DNA from: Portulaca oleracea | Taxonomy: Eukaryota; Streptophyta; Magnoliopsida; Caryophyllales; Portulacaceae | DNA: 64,000 bases | Direction: 5' to 3' | NCBI GenBank assembly: GCA_029582165.1 | Contig: CM055870.1 | Location: 14,800,832 to 14,864,831 of the forward strand | Part shown: piece after piece, positions 33,702 to 48,100 of the stretch | Position numbering within the stretch: the stretch's first letter is position 1 | How the letters are laid out: every line of letters begins with the position of its first letter | Translations under genes and position numbers: made by a program | The notes under the pieces: generated by a model | What the model was told of the DNA's origin: nothing | The model's database searches: none | Seen by the model: only the letters and a program-made list of their open reading frames with translations

Positions 33702-34960
33702 TTGGCATCAGAGCCAGGTTAGTGCCTATAGAAGTTAGATTGGTGATTGTTTGAGTTTTAGTTGATTCCTTGATTGAGTTTTTTGAATTTTTGTTAATAT
33801 TGTTTCTTGAAGTTGTGGGCTAGGTCGTGATGATTTTGGATGCAAAATTCATGGTTGATGGTTAATCGTGATTCCTTGATGAGTTAGGAGTGTTGGAATA
33901 TGATTTTTATCATTTAGGTCAAAATTATTGTTGAGTGTTGAATTGATTCGTGAAGGTGTGTACCTAGAAAATTGCTCTTTATTTTGGGTTTTTATTGAGT
34001 GGTGGCATATTTTGGTTGAGTTTATGGTGATTTTTGGTGCCTAAGTGAATGTTATATATGCCATATTGTTGTTGGGAGTTAATTGTTGGAAAAATTCATT
34101 TTTTAGGATTGAGATGGGTGCATTGGAGTGAGTTTGGATTGGGTATTTGAGGGTTTACAGATTGTTCATATTAGGTATTGCGAAGGTTCATAGTTAATCC
34201 ATGACTATTTAAAGGTTGGTTTTATTGATATTATTAGGTTTGATGCTTGATTTTGTGTGGTCGACATTGTGCTATTGGTATTGGTGCTTGTTGAAACCTT
34301 GTTCCTTGGTTTTGTATATTCTAATGTGCTAGTAACACCCTACATTGGACAGGGGATGGACATGGGGAGTATACCCCCGTTCCTGATCCATCCCATTGGT
34401 ATCCCTAGTAGTCTTGCAAATTTACTGTGACTTAGAAATATAATAGAGCATGAGGGATTTTGGGGCAATTAAATTGGTTATGGGTTTGACAATAAAGCAT
34501 GCCACCATGTACCCAATGGCTTCAAGAATTTTATTGTGCATAGATTAACAATAGAGAGTGAAGAAATTAGGATTAAAGGGGAAGAGTGAAGAAATTAGGT
34601 GTTTGGAGCTATGCAAACAAAGGCAATAATGGACAATGAGTTGAGGATGAAGAAGGTACATGGAGATCAGGAGGGGCGATGTATTTTGGTTTAATTTTCC
34701 TTTTTCCTTTTCTATTTTTATAACCTATGCTTATAACAAAAAAATAAAGGAAACTTAAAAAAATTGGTTTCATTACCTATAGTAGATCATCTGATCTTTT
34801 GGTGGAATTTATTACCAATTTTCAAAGTTAGATGTCACGTTAGTTTAATTTTAAAGGTTAGTGGTAAAACTGACAAAAAGATAAACTTATATGGCATGTA
34901 GGTCATTTAACTCTGACTGAGTGGGATTTCATCTTCTCATACTTAAAAGAATGGGTCTCA
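33702..34960. other. Non-coding stretch after a primer-site-like word
   Basis: TTGGCATCAGAGCC opens the segment. I see no gag. The words GGGATGGACATGGGG and CCCCGTTCCTGATCCATCCC near 34366 form an imperfect inverted pair, as in some small DNA elements. Confidence 0.35.
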
Positions 34961-35235
34961 ATGACATTTGGATTAGTTGGACATATGAATGTAGTATGTC
35001 TTATTCCTTTAATATCAGTGATGTGGTTTTTGGCTTCGTTAGACCCAAAAGAGGTATTTGACATGGGTTATCCGTTGCCACTTCACCTATTCATTTTGTG
35101 TATTGATGCTCTTTCTCAAAGGTCAGAGTCTGTTGCCGCAAGTAATAAATCAGGAATAGAGATCAAGATATGTCCTTCTGTAGAAAAGGTTCCGTGTTTA
35201 CTCTTTGCTGGTGATAGTCTACAAGAGAGTTTGGA
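34961..35235 (+). pseudogene. LINE reverse transcriptase remnant
   Basis: The frame reads GYPLPLHLFILCIDALSQ, then VEKVPCLLFAGDSLQES. This matches the GxPLSPxLF... and LLFADD region of plant LINE RT, with the catalytic FADD changed to FAGD. Strongly decayed. The RNase H piece at 37590-38150 on the same strand may belong to the same element, split by the minus-strand material between them. Confidence 0.65.
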
Positions 35236-35798
35236 GGTATCTCTTCATAACTTTTATTGGTCTCAAGGAGGAGTAAGGCATAAACTTGATTCTCATTTCC
35301 AAGAGCCTTCTCTACCCGTGTTTCATTCAAGTGTTTAGGCTCTTCACATCCCACCCCGGAATTTGGTGGTAGAAGCTCATGAAGAACTAGCGGTGCAAGT
35401 TTGACCCTATTTTTATCAATGGAAAAGGTATAGGCGTTTTCCATTCCATCATGTATTGCATGCAGATCGAATTACCAGGAATGCCCCAACAATATATGAC
35501 ACGCATTCATTGGTACCATATCACATGATATGGAATCACGATACTTTGAACCAATTGAAATATTGATTAGAGATGACTTTATTACCTTAATTTCACCTTT
35601 GTCATTGAGCCACTTTAAGGAATAAGGATGAGGGTGTGAAACAAGGGGAAGCCCGAACTTCTCAACCACATATGTCGATATCATATTTGTGCAACTGCCG
35701 CCATGGATAATCAAATTAAAAACCTTGTCATTCATGGTGCACCTAGATTGGAATATCATCTCGCGTTGTGCCTTTTCGATCGAGATTAAAACACTCAT
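35163..35798 (-). pseudogene. Ty3/Gypsy protease and linker remnant
   Basis: The minus strand reads NLIIHGGSCTNMISTYVVEK, then LKWLNDKGEIKV and MNACHILLGHSW. This is the plant Gypsy retropepsin pattern, but the catalytic D of DGGS is H. After a stop at about 35472 the same frame continues (HDGMENAYTFSIDKN), as expected for the segment between protease and RT. It overlaps the LINE RT remnant on the other strand for about 70 bases. Confidence 0.65.
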
Positions 35799-36329
35799 CT
35801 CAAAGCCAGGTGGTTATGATATTTCTGTATTGCTATCATTCCCCATGTAATTGTCTAGGGAATTCTCAATTACATTTTCAACATGCTTCCCCCATCATTA
35901 GATATCCTAGGAGTCTCTTCTTGGTTGTTGTGTCTTTTGTCTCTCAACTCCCTCAATTTAATCATTCTTTGTGATGTCTTATGAAGTTTAGCTGAGAGGT
36001 CATCTTGGCCTCCTTGAAGGCCCTTATCTTGGTACTATCGTTCTTCTCTTCTGGATTTTATGCCACTTTAATCCCCTCATTAACTTCTTGGTTTTGTGTC
36101 ATTTCCACTTCATCATTAATTCCCTCCCCGATTTTGAATTGTGAATTTGAATGTCTCTTCGATTATCTCCTTCTATAGGGATTCTAGATGTATCTGATGT
36201 TCTTCGCATATGATTAGAGATGTCTGGTGTGTTGACTGTCTAACCTGACTTAAGTAACTGTTCCCCTCTTAATCACTAGACTTCTCGGACTAGTTTCCAT
36301 CATTATTCTGAATTCCTGGTTGATATTGA

Positions 36330-37010
36330 GCTTTTATGACCATACAAAATAGTGAGTCTCTTCATTGACAAAGACCTTGAGGTTATGTTCTCTACATTCA
36401 ACACCACTTCTCCATTGATCTTGTTGAATTTGTCTATAATAATCTACACCCTCATTACTGCAAACGAGCTTGATGTATGAATAGAGTTTTCTAAGCACAC
36501 CATCTTGACCCAAGGACTGACAATCTCCATAAATATTTCCCATGACCACGCATGAGGAGGCACTGTATGGACTACAATCCACAGTCTCCTTGATTCCATA
36601 TTATCATACACTAACCATCATTTGAAGTCCTCAAACCATTGTTTCAATTTTTGAGGATCCCCCAAAAATTCCATCCATCTATTTCAAAGTATCAAACGTA
36701 AGTATGAACTTTAAAATGGACATGGCAATGATTTGAGAACACAATCCGAAATTGGATTGAATTACATAGGTCAGAGTTGCAATGACTCTTGGCATTTCGC
36801 TTGTACAACACTAAGCTCTTTTGCAACCACTCTCTGAACTCTTGATTTATCATCTCATTGATAGTCATTTGTTTCTCTTCTTCATTCTCTATTTCTCCAT
36901 TTTTATCCCCTTGCACATCTTTTCTGCTCCATTCCTGTCTTACTCTTGTATCTCTTGCCAAATTCACTAAGGTAACAAAACCTTTAACCTTTACTTTATT
37001 CAACACTGAG
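36330..37010 (-). pseudogene. LINE ORF1 (DUF4283-like) remnant
   Basis: The minus strand encodes ESRRLWIVVHTVPPHAWSW, then WVKMVCLENSIHTSSSFAV and DKFNKINGEVVLNVEN, with stops between. This is the characteristic pattern of plant LINE ORF1 after the DUF4283 domain. The lysine- and glutamate-rich frame at 36692-37006 upstream in reading order may be part of the same relic. Confidence 0.5.
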
Positions 37011-37589
37011 ACACCTTTACTTGCATCTCATTGACTCTAAAACTGAACAAATCCATATCTTCTTCATGTCATCATGCTTCTCCTGACTGATATATGGGAG
37101 GTTTCACCTTCCCCACCTTTTGGAAGACTCATTTTAATTCAAATCTATCAATATTTGGTGGCAAGTTATCTATAAACGATAAATTGTCTCCCTCTCTGAT
37201 TTTGAAGACTTATTCTCCTTTGTTTGCTCCTATCTCACTCCATTTTGAAACTTTTAAGTTTTGCATCTTTATTGTTTATTGATGGACTTAATCAATATTT
37301 TAACGGTAGTTAGCGCTTTATGCCTCTTAATTTTCTAGACTTTAGTTTTTCAGTCCCTTATTTTTAAAATTATTTTTTTCCATTTGTATGCACATGACGA
37401 CGATATTAATCTAATGGCCATTTTCTGATATGAAGTGGGAAAAACGTCTTAAATTATCATTGTTGCCTTAGTCTTAAATACATTTACTTATAATTCGGGA
37501 AATGTAATTTTGTGTGCTGTTAAAAACTCTCTCAATATGAGTGTTTAAGAGCCTCTTATCTCATCATAAGTATTAGGAAGGAGAGAAAC

Positions 37590-38150
37590 AATTGTATATT
37601 TAACAAAGAGGTCTTCAACCCCAATATAGTAGTCATTCGGGTTAAGAAAAGCATTGTAGAGTGGAGAGCACGAAAGCATATATCATACGATGTGCATCCT
37701 TCCTCTACTGTTGATTGCTCAACTAGGAGATGAGAAATAATTTTTTTTATATAGGACGGAGTCAACCTCATGCAAAATACGCTAAGCTAAATTTTAATGG
37801 CTATCTCCGCAATCGAGAGACTGTTGTAGGATTTGTGATTAGGGATCATGGTGGTGGTTTGACTGTAGCTTTGGCAATGAAAGTTAACTCTTGCTCGGAT
37901 TTCATGGCTAAAGTTTTGGCTATTCGTTTTGGTTTGCAAAATGCTATCTAAGCTAGTCTCTCCAAGATCTAGATTGATGGCAATCCTGTTATTATTCATG
38001 CTACTAAGGGAATTGTCAACGTTCCGTAGCAAGTCGATATGATTATTAGAGATAGCCTCCTTGAATTACTCTTAACATCACATTTACCATGAAGCAAGTA
38101 TAGCAGTCAATTGGATGGTGAACAAAGGCCATTTTTACAATCCCTTTCTA
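37590..38150 (+). pseudogene. LINE RNase H remnant
   Basis: KLNFNGYLRN and GFVIRDHGGGLTVALAMKV followed by MAKVLAIRFGLQNAI match the RNase H domain at the C-terminus of plant LINEs. The first catalytic D (NFDG) is N. Stops and shifts follow (QVDMIIRDSLLE, LDGEQRPFLQSL). Confidence 0.6.
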
Positions 38151-39089
38151 TTTGGACATCTAGTTTTAATGTTGGTTTTTCTAAAATCTTATATGATGAC
38201 AACCTTGGAGATTCTTTCTTAGAAAGGTCATCCCACATGATTCTTTGTACCTCATTTTACTCGTATGCAAAATATAAAGGAAAAATGCAGAGATCATTTT
38301 ATTTTATTTTATTTCTTATCTCTCGAAAACACCTATCGCTTGTAGTACAAAGCCTAAATAAAAATACGTTTTATCTTATCACTAAACCTTGAAGGAAGAC
38401 ATATAGTAACCTTTAGGCAGTTTTAAGTTTCTTGGGAAGTGTATCGAGTGGCGTTCAACATTTCCAACAATATTTTTGAAACATTATCAAAGTTAATGTC
38501 TAATATTGAATGTAGTGGCGTTTCATCATTTCTTGTTAAAAATACCCTTTAAGAATATTAGCTTTGGAAATTATGAATACGTTTTACGTTGCCCAACAAC
38601 TAACTTCCAAATACATTTTCTCCAAATGCTCGGGTAAGCAACTATTCATTAGTTGATAAACTAGAACAACATTATCTTCTAATTAAACTAGTATACATTA
38701 TCTAAACGGTCATGCGCTTTCTAAACTACTATTTTTTTAAAGACTAGGAACTTAAAGTTTCGAGCACTAAAAAAATGAAACCAAATAATGCATGATCACA
38801 CACAATTAAATCATCGATAAAATGATGGTCTATTACTTTCTTTTTCTTATTTACTCTATCCAATAATATTACAACCCATATAACCACAATGTTGGAGAAT
38901 ATTAGTTCTAAAAAATGAAATAATTAATGTCCAAAAATATGAGGGTACAAAGTACAATCTTCCCAATGTTTCTCCAAGGTATATCTATAGTATAACATTT
39001 TTGTTATGCTGGAAATTGGTTGTTTAGATCGAAAATGTACATTGCATCCTTCATTTTACATACTACTTGTGCTACTTTCATTCGATGTT
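38151..39089. other. Gene-free stretch
   Basis: No gene or recognised repeat. It includes the presumed 3' flank of permease copy 2. Confidence 0.5.
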
Positions 39090-39869
39090 TCATATGTCCG
39101 CGAAGAGATTGTACTCTGAAATGTGTTTGCAAATTGATCTGAGAGAAGAAATCGTAGTTACCACTGTGAGGAAGGAACAAAAAAAAATGATAACCCAATG
39201 CCATGCTCTATGCTTTGTTGCAACTGCTTTCTCCTTAACCTGCTACATTGTGCATATATGGACATAATATTAGCATTTAATACCGGTCTCAACTCTTACT
39301 TGGCGATAAAATTTTCTTTGTAGGAATTGAATGGAAGTTAATTACCTTGAGGAAGATCATGCTCGGAAATACGAAGGTAAGAGGGATGAGTATCAATGAT
39401 CCCAAAACACCAATGAAGTCCCCAATAAAAGGCAGTGTTGCTGCCACAAATGTAGTTACAGTAGAAAGAAGGGCTCGTAGAAAGAATCGGCGTCCCAAGT
39501 TTTCTATAGAGTAGATACCCTTGTCAAGTCTCAGGAACTTGGTGTCTACTGCTTCATGAATGGGTTGGGCAAACATCTGAAATCATATACATTCTTAGTT
39601 AGCATGGTTAGCTTCTCCTTATTAAGGTAAACATTTAAAAATTTTCATAGGAGTATAAATATGTTTGATCTTGGAATAAATACACACATGCACATATATA
39701 TTATACACATATATGCATAAACATGCACCTAGTTATACTAGGGGTGTTCATGGTTCAGGTATGGAATTCAAATAAATGTTAACTCTAAGTTTACGATGAA
39801 GATCATTAGAGGAGGAAGGGGTCAAAGGTAAGAGAGAGGATAAAAATATATACGTGAACATGTATAATT

Positions 39870-39995
39870 GGGACAATTTGTGAATAATCAACGATGATAT
39901 TCATATCGTAATTCATTGTAATTTGTGAATATTGAATGATCAAAATTTAGTCAAATGACAGACATTTTAGAATGGAAGTAACACTAGGTTCTTAG
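39870..39995. repeat. Decayed Stowaway-like fragment in intron 6 of permease copy 2
   Basis: CATTGTAATTTGTGAATA...CAAAATTTAGTCAAA matches the interior of the Stowaway MITE at 57384-57596. The right end AGAATGGAAGTAAC looks like a degraded GGATGGAGGGAGTA. Confidence 0.4.
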
Positions 39996-40422
39996 GTAAT
40001 TGTTAGAATAAGGTCCAATGTTGTTATGATATTATACTCTCTTGTAACCGCAATCATACAAGCGTTCTATCAGTGCGTATCGCCCTTCATCGATCCATTC
40101 CCAATTAAGTATTGCTATGGCGTATGGTGGTACATATTACAAATATTGAATATTAGCTATTCAATAGATGCAATGGTTTAAAATACAAAATTAATATAAT
40201 TAGTTTTATCACCAAAACCATTTTCATATTAACATATATAATGATGTCAATTTTATAAATATATTGGTTAGAAATTAAAAGTTAAAAGAAGTATAATAGA
40301 GATTGTAAATAATCAACACCGACCTATGTTAAAAATCTTAATTTAAAAATTTTGAAAATTAATTTTGATAGTTCTTACTTTCAACATTTGTAAGTTCGTA
40401 ATCGATACTTTTTTTTTAATTC

Positions 40423-40622
40423 TAGTGGTCTCCTAACACATTAAAAAAATATATTCTGGTGGAACGCCCTCAAGGCAAGGGACGATGACTCAGTGGAAAT
40501 CTGACGTGAACCATCGAAATTTCCCTTCACTTTCGTCTCCACTTCATATTTTCACCGAGTCACCGCCCCTTGACTCGAGAATATCTCACCAAAATACAAT
40601 TTTTTAATTTTTTGGGACTACA
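40423..40622. mobile_element. Small foldback MITE in intron 6 of permease copy 2
   Basis: Left TAGTGGTCTCC...TTAAAAAAATATATTCTGGTG pairs with the reversed right end GTAGTCCC...TTAAAAAATTGTATTTTGGTG. Inner arms with CAAGGCAAGGG and GTGACTC also pair imperfectly. About 200 bp; target duplication not resolved. Confidence 0.5.
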
Positions 40623-42173
40623 ACAATGCAAAAAACGTTAGTTGCTATTGAAATATAAAAGTTGAAAGTAAAGACCACCCAAATCCAATTTTGGGAATAG
40701 TGAATTAATCAAACAAATTGGCTTTCGTTTTGTCAAAATAAGTGAGGGTATATTTTCGATGGCCGGTAAGTATGCTTTTATTAAGGATAAGGAAAGGAAA
40801 TAAAAGAAAAGGATATGATACGTACATGTTGGGTGATAATGCTTTGAAGAAAGACGGCTGCATTGATTAGGATCCTTGCCCATTTGGGTCGATGGCTGAA
40901 CTCCTCAGGGAGGTAATCTGAGACTTGCGAGCCGTAAGCCCAATAGCCCACAATTGCGATACCATAGTACATCACCGACCCTGCTGTAAATTGTGCGGCA
41001 ACGGCTTTTCTCATGTTTCTCACTGCAGGCTCCTTTAGAGTCGACTGCATATATACATATATTCAAACAGGTTATGCATGGTAATATTCTGATTATATTC
41101 GTGTCAAGTTTTGTCCCGCAAGTCCATTAAAAAAAAATTTAGATAAAGACGGAGGGGTATACGTAGAGCAACAAGCTAGAAAGTATCTTGCCCCTTCCCC
41201 CAAAATACTCGAGTTGCCTTAAACATTGTCTTTCAACAATGATATGAAGATTCATTATTCATACGGTTTGTTGAAGATAGGGTCAAGGTCCTTCACCGCG
41301 CATCCGCGAAGGACCTTCAGTTTTGATGAAAGCGAAAATCCAGAAAAGGGAAGTTGCCTTACATTATATAATCTGATTATATATTCTGAGTATATAATAT
41401 ATATTCTGATTATACTCAGATTATGTGTATAAAATATATATATTTTGATTATATATTATATATTCTTATTATGGGCATGATTCTTGTAGATATAAAAAGG
41501 AAACAAATCAAGGGAAATCAATCATGATTATTGTAGCAACAAAAGGGAAGAAATCAACACATAAGGCAAGTTATCGTTGGAAGGACTCAAGTCCAAGCAT
41601 CCAAAGGCATCTATAAAAAGGACGATAGAAGAATTGAGAAGATAGGCGATTCCACGGAAGTAATCGCGGAGTAAGAAATCCGGTGGGATTTCTCCGAGTG
41701 TGTAACCAATGGTTCGGTGGTGAAGGTAGCCAGTAAAGGACCTCTGGTGAAGGTATAGCCAAGGACCTTGGTGAGCATTCGTTGTGTCCACATGTGGTGG
41801 AGAGATGGTGTGTAGCAGAGCCTTGACGGACTAAGGCTGTGTGAGTTTGTACTTCACTGTAATCCATCATATTCCAAATCGCCGCTAGGGTTTTTCCTAC
41901 GACGATCCTTATCTGTAGCTGACTCAAGGACATTCAGTCTTGGTCAGTGATCCTATCAGTAACTGCCTTCGGGCTGTTACTTCTTGTTTTGTTTAGTAAG
42001 TGTAACTTGTTGTTTTTGGAAAATTTTAAAAAACTTTCCATTACTGAAACTGATTTGTACAAAGCAACTCTAGGCATACCTAGAGGGGTTAATCAACCCA
42101 AGACAAAAGACCAAACACCACCCCAAACAAAACCATAATTACATCAAAAAATCAAAAAAGACGATATCTAATG

Positions 42174-45100
42174 TCATTCAAAAATGAAGCCCACAATACA
42201 CTCCAAGCTACGCTCCTGGTTATGGAACGCACGAAGATTCCTTTCAAGCCAAAGGTAGTAGATTGTAGCTGAAATACCCAAACCCATCTTATGGCAAATC
42301 TTCCTGGGCATATTCACACAAGCCTCCAGCCAGTTCTCCCAATCTAAAGTAGTATCAAAAACAGATCTCAAAACAATTACCCCAACCTGTCTAGAGACAA
42401 AACACCCAAAGAACAGGTGATAAACTGATTCTTCCTCTAGCTTGCATAGAAAACAACGGTTAGCCAAAGAGAAGCCAAATTTTTTCAAACGATCTTGAGT
42501 TGCTAGTCTTCCATGGATTGACAACCAAGCAATAAAAGAAAATCTGTGTACCTTGAGGCCATTCCAAATGAATTGGAACCAATCTACTCTGTCACCATGA
42601 TCTTTTAAGTAACGGTAACCCTCTTGGATAGTATAAGATCTATTCTGAGCAATGAGATCATGAAATAGATCAATCAATTCATCTCTCACATGAATTAATT
42701 TCCTCCAGTACCAACTATTGTATTCCTTGATTGAACAATCCCAAATAGATTGTCTCTTAAGGTAATGATGATGTATCCATTTGACCCAAAGAGATTCCTT
42801 GTCAATTATCAACTGCCATAATAAATTCCCCAAAGCTGCAGAATTCCAAGCATGAGGATCTCTGATATTAAGACCACCTTCTGGCTTTGACAAACAGCAA
42901 ATAGACCAAGCAATAGGGGGAGCTTTCCTCTGATTATTACCCCATAGAAATGATCTACAAATCTGAATCATACTATGCAAGATGGATTTAGGCAAAATAA
43001 AGATTTGAGACCAATAAGTATGGATAGCCATCAACATATTATTCACTAGCTCCAATCTGCCATCATAAGTCAACCTACGCACAGCCCAACCTTGAATCCT
43101 CTTAGTCATTTTCTCCAATAGAATTGCACAGTCATTCCTATTCAACCTAGTAGGTTTAACAGGAACACCAAGATATCTAATAGGGAGATTCTCTTCAACA
43201 AAACTAGTAATCCCCAAAATTTCAGCCTTTGTGTTATCATCAACACCAGCAAAAATGATACTAGATTTAGCCTTGTTAGGTAATAGGCCAGTACAATCAG
43301 AGAAATGCGATAAGGCAGAAACAAGAAGCTGCACGCTATGAGGATCACCATTGCAGAATACAAGAAGATCATCAGCAAAACATAAGTGGGCCAGCTTGGA
43401 AGACTTGCAGTGTTGGTGGAATTTGAAAAGATCACTAGAAGTAGCCTCCTTGATAGCTCTTCCCAAGTAGTCCATAATTAGCACAAAAAGTAAGGGGGAG
43501 ATAGGGTCTCCTTGTCTCAAACCCCTACCACTTTGAAAAAAACCATAGGAGCTTCCATTCACACCAACAGAGAAAGTGGCAGAAGAAATACAAGCCATAG
43601 TCCATTTGATAAACAGCAAAGGAAAATTCAGAGCCAATAGAAGCTGTTCAAGAAACTTCCAGTCCACAGTGTCATAGGCTTTCTGGATATCTATTTTGAT
43701 TAAACAGTTGGGCTTTACTGTTTTCCGGTTATACAACTTTACAATGTCCTCCGCTATTAGAATGTTGTGCAAAATAGATCTTTCATGAACAAAAGAGGAT
43801 TGAGAGGTATCCACTATATCTGGAAGAACCAACTTCAATCTATTGCAAAGGATTTTGGTAATAGTTTTATACAGAACATTGCAACATGAAATAGGCCTCA
43901 AATCCCCTACCACTTCTAGATTATCAACCTTAGGAATAAGAGCAAGCAAAGTAGTATTAACCTCCTTCAATAGCTTCCTAGTAGAGAAGAAGTCCAAAAT
44001 AGTTGTGCAGACATCATGGCCAATAACAGACCAAGACTTCTTGAAGAATGTAGCATTGAACCCATCAGGACTAGGACTTTTCTTCCCATTCATTGCAAAA
44101 AATACATCTCTGATTTCCTTTGTAGTAATAGGAGCACATAAGATCGATTGATGTTCTGTAGTGACCATATTACCATGTTGGATAGTACTCCACTTGACTC
44201 TGCTAATACACTTCTTTTCAGCAAAAAAACTATCAAAATGAGATGCCAAGTAATTTCCAATATCATCAGGTTCAAGTAAAACAGAGCCATTACCATCTTT
44301 AATGCTCGCCACCTTATTTTGATAAGATTTGGCCTTCAAAACAGAATAGAAGGAGGCACATTTCTGATCACCATGATGCAACCAATCAAACTTGGTTTTT
44401 TGCTTCAACAATTTAGCAGCATTAGGCAGAGAGGTCAAGTATGCTTTCTTATCTTCTGATTCAGCAGCAAATAAATCAGCAGTAGGATTCAAGTATAAAT
44501 CCTTTTGAATGGTAGTCAAGGCAATATACTCATTTTGAGTTTTTGCAAAAATATCTCCATACTTCGATTTATGCAATTTCTTCAAAGGAGATTTCAATCC
44601 TTTCAGTTTAAAGACAAGAGAGAACATAGGATGGCCCTTGACATCAGTAGACCAATTCTCAGTGACAATCTTTAGAAAATCTCTGTCATCAGCCCACATG
44701 TCACAGAATAAAAATCTCTTACAAATCTTCCTAGGAAACTTACAAAGTATAATGTGTAAAGGACAATGATTAGAGCAACCCTCATCCATTACATGATAAA
44801 AGATATCAGAGAAGATAGTGAGACCTTCAGAGTTAATCAGAACTCTGTCAATACAAGAAAAGATTCTACTATTATGCCAAGTAAACCGATGACCAGTGGA
44901 GTTAACCACAGTCAATTGATTACCATTCAGAAAATCCTGAAAATCTTGAACATCCTCGGCTGTCACAACATTCCCACCAATTCTATCATCAATATACAGT
45001 AGATGATTGAAATCACCAGCAAGTATCCATGCTTCACAAACAGAAGAAGCAATATTGGACAAAGAAGACCATAGATGCAATCTTGAGGACATACCATTAT

Positions 45101-48100
45101 CACCATAGACAAAAGTAACCAAAAAATTAGTATTACCATGAGTAATTCGACAATGAATGAATTGTCTATGAGAATATTCACATTAAACCTCCACTGGATG
45201 CCTCCATAAGATCCAAATTCTGCTCCTTTGAGTGCTCGATGCATTATGTAGGAGATGCCAATGGTGACCCAAATTCCTTTTGATTTCCTCACAATTCTCC
45301 AGCAAAGCTTTGGTGTAATGACCCGCCCCAAAACCATGATTAATTAAATGCTAATTACCGTAATTATCTAAATTACGCTAAAAAAAATTTTTCCGCGTTT
45401 ACCGTTAATTATTTATTTATTTTATTTTATCGGTGTCAAGTCTCGTGCAGGAGATGGCTAAAGGTGCCGAGTTATCGGCTTAAAAGTTCCATTTACGTTA
45501 CACACCCATTGGGTTAAATTATTTCAGGTTATACGATTCACGTCATAATTTTATTTACCGAGAATCGGTTAATATTATACTTCTCATTTTACATATTTTA
45601 TCATCCCAATTTTAATTCATTTAATTACATTTCCTTTACATAATTTCTAGTGGTATTTGTATTTATTTAATTTTCCTTAAATCCAAGTTCCATTTTATTT
45701 TATCAGTATTGTACTAATTTATTATCAATAGATTTTATCTATTACAAACTCAATATTACAATTTACCAAATTACAACTATTATTATTTACTTGTCTTAAT
45801 TTTTATCATCCTAAGTGTTTTAAGTTGTATTAGTTTTAATTAGATTGGATGATAGCTATATATATTACTAGTAAGGGGTTTTAGTCACTAAAACACTCAT
45901 TTATTTTCAATCTCTCAAACACTTCACTCCCTCTTCCCTCTCTCTCACTGCGTGCACCAAGTCCAGCCTCCCTGTTTTTTCCGGCACCGGCCGGCCTCTT
46001 CGCCGTCGATTGGTGGCGCCGCCACTTCCCCCCTCTTGTGTTTTCATCCATTTTTATCCTCAAGGGTAATCTCTCAAACCCCAATTTCAATTCCAATTAA
46101 ACCCTAATCTGAAAATCATGTTATTTATATGTTACTCTTGCAATTTCTATCTCTTCTATACTCTTTTAGCATGAATTCAAAGTTATAATTGTATTGGTTA
46201 AGCTAGGGTTTGAGTTTAGAGCTGCATGTGTAGTTTGAAGAGTTCTTGAGGGTTTCTTGATAATTTCTTGATGGATGATGTTATAATCTTCATGCATGTG
46301 AGTTTAGTGAAGAATCTCTGAGTTTAAGGGCTGATTATAAGCTTTAAGTTGTTATTTAAGTGTTATTATGTTCAAATTATGTAAATTGGTGATGTTTTGG
46401 TGAAAGAGTACTAGTTTAAGTGTTGTTCAAAGAATGCATGTTGAATCCATGGATGCATGTGGGATTTAAGGTCTTTGATGAGCTCATTTTCATTGTGTAA
46501 ATTCTGGAAATATGGTTGATTATAGCCAAAGTGAAGTTTGGTTGAGAATTATTGAGAATTAAGGGCTTAATTTATCATTAGAGCTGAAATTAAGGACTTG
46601 GAAGTTTCTGTCCAACATCTGGGAATTTACAGAGGCTTAAAAGTATGATTTTTGCCCAGCTTTTTACTCCATAAGATATCCCAAAGTGTTAGCTAACCAT
46701 AGGCTTTGGAATTTCGAGTTTCCGGCTTGTATAGGCAGAAACCGTAACACCGCGTTTCTGAATACGTGTCTGGAGTCAGTAACTTGAGGGCTGATTTCCG
46801 TCCATTTGGAGACCTCTTTAGTTTTTGTGGTAAACATGAAAGTTTTAGGTCACACTGCGAGCTTTCCGGAAAGGTATGGTTTGTACGTATCCGATATCGG
46901 GAGAGTGAGTTTCAAGCCCGGAAAGAAGGGCTGTCCATTTGAAAGCTTCTGCCCAGTTGGTCTTTTATAAAATCCCATCTTTAGGGCCTTAAACCAAACC
47001 AATGGAGAATTTTAAGCTTTGGTAAGTTATGGTTATATGTTATAATCTCAAGTTATGGTTTTAAGGTAGAAAAGTGAGATTTGGAAGCCTAAGCGTGTCC
47101 TAAGATCGTCTTTCCAAAAGTCTTTAAATCGAGCATGAAGTCATAATATTTCCCTTCATGATCTTTAGCATACAAACTCTATATTGTTGGTCTAGCTAGG
47201 ATTTTCATCTAGCTTATTAACCTCCAAGCTCTAAGTAGCTCTAATTCAATTACCCTCTAAAATATCCATTCAAGCTTGTCTCTCAAACACATTCGAAAGC
47301 TCCTAAATCATCCTCACTTCGTCATTTTTTTAATCTTATTATCACGTCTTAGCATCATCTTTAAGCCCCTAATTTTCAATCTAACCTTCAATCTTTAAGT
47401 CTCATTCTTCATCAACCTAAGCTACCTCTCAAAGGTACAAGTTCCATCCTTTGATTTCACCTTTCTAAATCAATTTCTATATGTAATTTCATTAGAATTC
47501 CTAATTTATTTTAATTCAGCTTCTGTCCGGGCCCGTTTTGGAGCCCTTCCTCTCATTTTTGGCCTCTGGTTCTGTTGACAGAGTTGTAGATTATGTTTTT
47601 CCCTATTCCAGGATGTACTCTTTTACTTCATTCCGACTTCTCTAACTCAATTTATGCTATAAACTTTATTTATTTACAACCTGAAATTTTCACTCTAAGT
47701 TATTTCATTTATATTTACCAAAGTTTCTAAACCTTTGAAACTAATTAAGAACCTTAATCGGTTCTTCATTTTCCATTACTCTTATCTTAGTTGACAAGTC
47801 ACCAAAGCCATCTCAAAGCCGAGACGCACCGCCAAGGTCTTTATCATCTCAAGGTACGCGAATTGTCCAACTCTTGTGGTTTATCCACCATTCAATACAA
47901 CCATTATACGCTTATATATCTTTATCATGTTTATCATTATCATGAATATCATTAACATATATGTTATGTCTATTTTCAAAAGTGGTCCCGCCATATTATT
48001 TCTATCTAGTTACATGAAGTGCTAGCCTTTAATCATGTATATGACGCTCCTGATCAGTGTCGGACACAGCCGATGTCCGAAGATTAGCGATCACCTAATC

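Noticed and set aside
43142..44296. Extra frames of 68-102 codons over LINE ORF2
   Set aside because: Shadows in other frames of the RT coding sequence.
45881..46096. 71-codon minus-strand frame rich in R, E and G
   Set aside because: It lies antisense in the CT-rich leader of the long solo LTR; no support as a gene.
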